A program made the position numbers and the translations under genes. The notes below the pieces were generated by a model. The model did no database searches, was not told where the DNA came from, and saw only the letters and a list, made by a program, of their open reading frames with translations. Positions 33,622-37,270 of a stretch of DNA of 37,270 nucleotides are shown here, piece by piece; position 1 is the first letter of the stretch; every line of letters begins with the position of its first letter. The DNA is from JAJTHJ01 sp046316025 (GTDB lineage: Bacteria > Pseudomonadota > Gammaproteobacteria > Burkholderiales > Burkholderiaceae_F), in NCBI GenBank assembly GCA_046316025.1, contig JBKCXU010000054.1:1-37270 (forward strand). Direction: 5' to 3'.

Positions 33622-34503
33622 ATGAGCATCCTGATCGACAAAAACACCCGCGTGGTCACGCAGGGCATTACCGGCAAGACCGGGCAGTTCCACACCCGCG
33701 CCTGCCGCGACTACGCCAACGGGCGTAACTCTTTCGTCGCCGGCGTCAATCCGAAGAAGGCTGGCGAGGACTTCGAAGGCATCCCGATCTACGCCAGCGT
33801 GCGCGAGGCGCGCGACAAGGCGGGCGTGAACGCCTCGGTCATCTACGTGCCGCCGCCGGGCGCGGCCGCCGCCATCTGGGAAGCGGTCGAAGCCGACCTC
33901 GATCTCGTCATCTGCATCACCGAGGGCATCCCCGTGCGCGACATGATCGAGGTGCGCGACCGCATGCGCCGCGAAGGCCGCAAGACCCTGCTGCTCGGCC
34001 CCAACTGCCCTGGCACGATCACGCCGGAGGAAATCAAGATCGGCATCATGCCCGGCCACATCCACCGCAAGGGCCGCATCGGCGTGGTGTCGCGCTCGGG
34101 CACGCTGACGTATGAAGCGGTCGGGCAGTTGACCGAACTGGGCCTCGGCCAGTCGAGCGCGGTGGGCATCGGCGGCGACCCGGTCAATGGACTCAAGCAC
34201 ATCGACGTGCTCAAGCTCTTCAACGACGACCCCGAGACCGACGCCGTCGTGATGATCGGCGAAATCGGCGGCGGCGACGAAGAAGAAGCCGCGCTGTGGG
34301 CCAGGGAGCACATGCGCAAGCCCGTGGTGGGTTTCATCGCCGGCGTCACCGCGCCGGCGGGCAAGCGGATGGGCCACGCCGGTGCGATCATCTCCGGCGG
34401 CAAGGGCACCGCGCAGGAAAAACTCGCCGTGCTGGAGTCCTGCGGCATCAAGACCACCAAGAACCCGTCGGAGATCGGGCAGTTGTTGAAGAGCGTGCTG
34501 TAA
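33622..34503 (+). CDS. sucD: Succinyl-CoA synthetase alpha subunit
   Basis: The 293-residue subunit has the CoA-binding Rossmann start (VVTQGITGKTGQFHTRACRD), GPNCPGTITP, and the phosphorylated active His H252 in RMGHAGAIISGGKGTA. It forms the complex with the preceding gene's product. An 89-bp gap leads to the TerC-family gene. Confidence 0.97.
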   Translation: MSILIDKNTRVVTQGITGKTGQFHTRACRDYANGRNSFVAGVNPKKAGEDFEGIPIYASVREARDKAGVNASVIYVPPPGAAAAIWEAVEADLDLVICITEGIPVRDMIEVRDRMRREGRKTLLLGPNCPGTITPEEIKIGIMPGHIHRKGRIGVVSRSGTLTYEAVGQLTELGLGQSSAVGIGGDPVNGLKHIDVLKLFNDDPETDAVVMIGEIGGGDEEEAALWAREHMRKPVVGFIAGVTAPAGKRMGHAGAIISGGKGTAQEKLAVLESCGIKTTKNPSEIGQLLKSVL

Positions 34504-34592
34504 TTCCGGCGTTCGGCCTTGGCGTCGCGGCGCAGACCGGGACCGCGCAGGGTCGATCGCCACGCGTAGGCCAACAATAAGAGGGGAGACAC

Positions 34593-35309
34593 ATGGACGC
34601 CGTGCTGCATTGGTTCGGCGCGCTCGACTGGGGCGCGATCGCTCAGATCATCCTCATCGACATCCTGCTGGGCGGCGACAACGCCGTGGTCATCGCGCTG
34701 GCCTGCCGCGGCCTGCCGGCCCGCCAGCGGCGGCTGGGCATCTTCTGGGGCGCGGCAGGCGCCATCGCCCTGCGCGTGGTGCTGATTCTCTTTGCCGTGG
34801 CGCTGCTCAAGGTGCCGTTGCTCAAACTGGTGGGTGGGCTGTTGTTGCTGTGGATCGGAGTCAAACTGATCGCCCCGCCGGCCGAAGACGGCCATGGCGA
34901 CGTCGCCGCCAGCACCAAGTTGTGGGCGGCGATCAAGACCATCATCGTTGCCGACCTCGTCATGTCCGTGGACAACGTGATCGCCATCGCCGGCGTGGCC
35001 GAGCAGGCCGACCCAGGCCACCAAGTCGGGCTGATCGTCTTCGGCCTGCTGGTGAGCGTGCCCTTCATCGTCTTCGGCAGCCAGATCGTGCTCAAACTGC
35101 TGGATCGCTTCCCGCTCATCATCCTCGCCGGCGGTGCACTGCTCGGCTGGATTGCCGGCGGGCTAATCGTCGGCGACACCCTCGTTGCCCCGCTCCTGGA
35201 CGATGCCGACTTGGTCGGATACGGCGCCAGCGCAGCCGGGGCGCTGTTCGTCGTGGTCGTTGCCAAACTGCTGGAGCGGCGCCGTGCCCGCACCGCCGGG
35301 AGCGCTTGA
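34593..35309 (+). CDS. TerC-family integral membrane protein (YjbE/YkoY-like)
   Basis: The 238-residue protein has about seven TM helices and the paired family motifs with buried Asp: LLGGDNAVVIALA and DLVMSVDNVIAIAG. TerC proteins move or sense metal ions, Mn2+ in the well-studied members, and protect exported metalloenzymes. AGAGGGGAGA precedes the ATG. Its stop overlaps the start of a PP2C gene as TGATG, so the two products are made together, which is unusual for TerC genes I know. Confidence 0.93.
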   Translation: MDAVLHWFGALDWGAIAQIILIDILLGGDNAVVIALACRGLPARQRRLGIFWGAAGAIALRVVLILFAVALLKVPLLKLVGGLLLLWIGVKLIAPPAEDGHGDVAASTKLWAAIKTIIVADLVMSVDNVIAIAGVAEQADPGHQVGLIVFGLLVSVPFIVFGSQIVLKLLDRFPLIILAGGALLGWIAGGLIVGDTLVAPLLDDADLVGYGASAAGALFVVVVAKLLERRRARTAGSA

Positions 35310-36067
35310 TGACATCCATCTTCCCGCTCGACATCGCTGCCCGCAGCAACCCCGGCCGTGTGCGCGAACTTAACGAAGACGCCTTTGGCGTCGACCCGGA
35401 CGATGGTCTGCTGATCGTCGCCGACGGCCTCGGCGGCTACAACGCCGGTGAGGTGGCCAGCACGCTCGCCGTCAGCTCGTTGCTGACCGACCTCGTCGCG
35501 GCCCGCGTCGGCGCCGGCGAGTCTTTCGACCCCGAGCAGACCCTGCGCGAGCACCTCGAACGCGTCAACCGCGACATTCACAAGGCGGCCACCAACAGCA
35601 GCGCCTTCGAGGGCATGGCCACCACCATTGTCGTCGCCTGGATCGTCGGCGACCGGCTTTGGGTCGCGCACGCCGGCGACTCGCGCCTGTATCGCCTGCG
35701 CGAAGGCGAGCTGGCGCAACTGACCCGCGACCACTCGTTCTCGCAGGAGCTGCTCGACGCCGGCATGTTGACCGAGCAAGAGGCCCGCCAGATGCCGGCC
35801 AAGAACCTCGTCACCCGCGCGCTGGGCGTGGAGGCCGCCGTCGAACCCGAGATCCGCAGCCTCGACCTGCGCGCCGGCGATCTGCTGATGCTTTGCACCG
35901 ACGGCGCCATCGATTCGGTCTCCGCCGAGCAACTGGCGACGGAACTCGCTGCGGCCGAGCGCTCACTGGACGAGATCGCCGACCGCCTGATCGCACTCGC
36001 CAACGAAGGCGGCGGGCGCGACAACGAGACCGTGGTGCTGTGTCGGGTTGGCGTGCCGGTTGAGTGA
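35309..36067 (+). CDS. PP2C-family serine/threonine phosphatase (Stp1-like)
   Basis: The 252-residue soluble metal-dependent phosphatase carries the canonical PP2C motifs in order: SNPGRVRELNEDAFG, LIVADGLGGYNAGEVAS, FEGMATTIVVAW, HAGDSRLYRLR, RDHSFSQEL, LMLCTDGAIDSV and GGGRDNETVVLC, with all metal-binding Asp residues visible. Such enzymes need Mn2+, which fits the overlap with a TerC-type (Mn-associated) gene. No partner kinase is in the window. The start follows from the TGATG overlap. Confidence 0.95.
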   Translation: MTSIFPLDIAARSNPGRVRELNEDAFGVDPDDGLLIVADGLGGYNAGEVASTLAVSSLLTDLVAARVGAGESFDPEQTLREHLERVNRDIHKAATNSSAFEGMATTIVVAWIVGDRLWVAHAGDSRLYRLREGELAQLTRDHSFSQELLDAGMLTEQEARQMPAKNLVTRALGVEAAVEPEIRSLDLRAGDLLMLCTDGAIDSVSAEQLATELAAAERSLDEIADRLIALANEGGGRDNETVVLCRVGVPVE

Positions 36068-36504
36068 TCTGCGGCGGCGGGGCCGGATGGTGAGAGACCG
36101 GCGGGCAAGCGGGGACAACCGACTCTCGGCTTCCGCTTCCATCGCCCGCAACGGCACGTCGTTCCCGCTCCCTGGTTGTTTGGACAACCGAGCCACGTCA
36201 TTCCCGTGCAAGCGGGAGTCCAGTACTGGCGGTAGGCGCTGGTTGGTGCATGCGTTGAGCGGGACAACACGCCCGTTGTGGTGTCCCCGGAGAGGAATGG
36301 CTGCCCAAAAGTGGCAGGCCGCTGACGTTTTTTGTCGCACGCGCAACGCCCATCATGTTGCGGCGACCTGCGTTGGTGCTGCTGGCGGTGCGACCGCGGT
36401 CGATGACGGGGTGTGATCCTTTCGAATCAAAGACTTGGGCGGCAAAGATGCCTGGAGCAGAGCCCACGTTTGCGCAAGCCTGACAAGATTCGCGGTATAG
36501 CCGC
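36068..36504. other. Gene-free region between PP2C and pilin genes
   Basis: I see no gene here. An open frame on the plus strand is only the translation of repeat DNA. The region contains a dispersed palindrome (36196-36223), a possible hairpin GGGACAACAC / GTTGTGGTGTCCC around 36260-36286, and AT-poor sequence without codon bias. Confidence 0.6.
36196..36223. repeat. dRS3-like dispersed palindrome
   Basis: The core CATTCCCGTGCAAGCGGGAG is a variant of the widespread ATTCCCGC-loop-GCGGGAAT repeat, related to the Neisseria dRS3/NIME class, with the usual trailing TCCAG. Confidence 0.75.
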
Positions 36505-36520
36505 TGGCACGAAGCTTGAG
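36505..36520 (+). promoter_or_regulatory. Sigma-54-type promoter of the pilin gene
   Basis: TGGCAC (-24) and TTGAG (-12) are separated by GAAGC, so spacing matches the consensus TGGCAC-N5-TTGCW; the -12 has GA for GC. The start of transcription would be near 36531, giving a leader of about 40 nt. Pilin genes of many gram-negative bacteria use sigma-54 with PilR. Confidence 0.65.
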
Positions 36521-36572
36521 TCCGATATCGCCACGACTCGGGATTGTCCGAGCGCTTTCATGGAGAGTGCAG

Positions 36573-37103
36573 ATGCAACGTCATATCCGCCGTGCCCAGC
36601 GCGGCTTTACCCTGATCGAACTGATGATCGTCGTGGCGATCATCGCCATCTTGGCGGCGATTGCGATTCCGCAGTATCAGAACTACACGCGGCGGGCGAA
36701 GGTTTCTGATGCGTTGACGATCGCCGCTCCTTATCGCACCGCGGTGAGTGAGCGTTTTCAGGTTGCCGGTCCGTCAACCATGACCTGCGCAGACGTCGAC
36801 GCTGATTGCACAACAAACCTTGGCTTGCCGGGTGCGCGCGGTAATGCCAATGTTGTCGACGTAGATGTTGCCGCGGGAGGAACGATCACTATCGAATTGA
36901 CGACCGCGGTCAGCGGCGCTGCTGCGGGCGCGACCTCGCAGTTCGTGATTCAGCCAGTCACGATAGCCGCTGCCCCGGCCGTGTTGGATCTCGAGGCTAT
37001 TGCGAGTGCCGGTACGCCGTTTCAGTGGCGCTGCGGGAGAGCGGCAGCGAATGCTGCGCTGGATAACGTGCTCCCGATCGAGTGCCGACAGGCCTCGCTA
37101 TAG
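36573..37103 (+). CDS. Type IV major pilin-like protein (PilA/PilE type)
   Basis: The 176-residue prepilin has an 11-residue basic leader, the prepilin-peptidase site G|FTLIE (QRGFTLIELMIVVAIIAI) with Glu5 of the mature protein, an N-terminal methylation-type alpha-helix and a globular domain with four Cys (72, 79, 154, 171), likely two disulfides. GGAGAG lies 6-11 nt upstream. The domain is unlike its neighbours in codon use, with more A and T. It may be the fibre subunit for adhesion, twitching or DNA uptake. A glycosylation ligase gene often follows in related genomes, but lies outside the window if present. Confidence 0.93.
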   Translation: MQRHIRRAQRGFTLIELMIVVAIIAILAAIAIPQYQNYTRRAKVSDALTIAAPYRTAVSERFQVAGPSTMTCADVDADCTTNLGLPGARGNANVVDVDVAAGGTITIELTTAVSGAAAGATSQFVIQPVTIAAAPAVLDLEAIASAGTPFQWRCGRAAANAALDNVLPIECRQASL

Positions 37104-37110
37104 CGAGGCC
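37091..37110. promoter_or_regulatory. 20-bp perfect palindrome across the pilin stop codon
   Basis: GGCCTCGCTATAGCGAGGCC is exact, with the TAG stop at its centre. It could form an RNA hairpin that protects or ends the pilin mRNA; no U-run follows. Confidence 0.75.
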
Positions 37111-37133
37111 GGAGTTAAAGCGAGGAGTTAAAG
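37111..37133. repeat. Direct repeat GGAGTTAAAG, two copies
   Basis: Copies lie at 37111-37120 and 37124-37133, leading into AGGGGTCACCC. The rest of the tail to the window end shows no gene. Confidence 0.55.
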
Positions 37134-37270
37134 GGGTCACCCATTAGCCGACTCCTGTCAAGTGGGTAAGCGAAAGCGGGGCGCGTCCTGCGTGCCGCTT
37201 TTGCTCGCCACATCCGACCGCGGGCGCGCCCGTTGTCTCTTTCGACGGGTTGCGGCCACGAGCCGCACCA

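Noticed and set aside
36048..36416. Plus-strand frame of 122 codons before the pilin gene
   Set aside because: It includes the translated dRS3-like repeat and has no ribosome site or codon bias.

Overview
The window is GC-rich, densely coded chromosomal DNA from a betaproteobacterium, most likely of the order Burkholderiales. Evidence for this is the block recA-recX-DUF2889-sucC-sucD-terC-type gene-type IV pilin, the block miaB-phoH-ybeY followed by lnt-glyQ-glyS-plsC-YgjP-type peptidase, CTG-N10-CAG LexA boxes, and dispersed palindromic repeats of a kind common in this class. No phage, plasmid, insertion sequence or CRISPR array is visible. The genus cannot be fixed by reading alone.

Left part (1-10.2 kb, all minus strand): a TetR-type repressor gene leads an efflux operon (repressor, membrane fusion protein, RND pump cut by the window edge), with an inverted-repeat operator just ahead of the repressor. 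Upstream lies an unrecognised 1164-residue membrane protein. Before it is a two-gene module: an FAD-linked D-2-hydroxyacid dehydrogenase and an enolase-superfamily protein with every catalytic residue of mandelate racemase at the same residue numbers.

10.4-18.6 kb: a plus-strand pair (membrane-anchored TAXI-type binding protein, cobalamin adenosyltransferase) faces minus-strand genes for a DMT exporter, DAHP synthase, an outer-membrane-type protein, a CdsA-like and an acyltransferase gene pair, a YgjP-like metallopeptidase and a second acyltransferase. The DAHP synthase gene is preceded by what reads as a complete transcription attenuator: a 26-codon leader peptide with five Phe and one Tyr codons in seven, a protector stem, an antiterminator pairing and an intrinsic terminator. 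This is the most notable finding.

18.8-27.8 kb: housekeeping minus-strand genes glyS, glyQ, lnt, ybeY, phoH and miaB, a small secreted protein and an elongator tRNA-Met. The places where related genomes usually carry gmhB and corC hold instead REP/MITE-like repeats, and at the corC place also an unknown plus-strand gene for an anchored protein.

27.8-37.3 kb: a two-component pair (minus), then plus-strand recA (with two LexA boxes on one face of the helix), recX, a terminator, DUF2889, sucCD, a TerC-family membrane protein coupled to a PP2C phosphatase, a 0.5-kb repeat-bearing gap, and a type IV pilin gene behind a sigma-54-like promoter.
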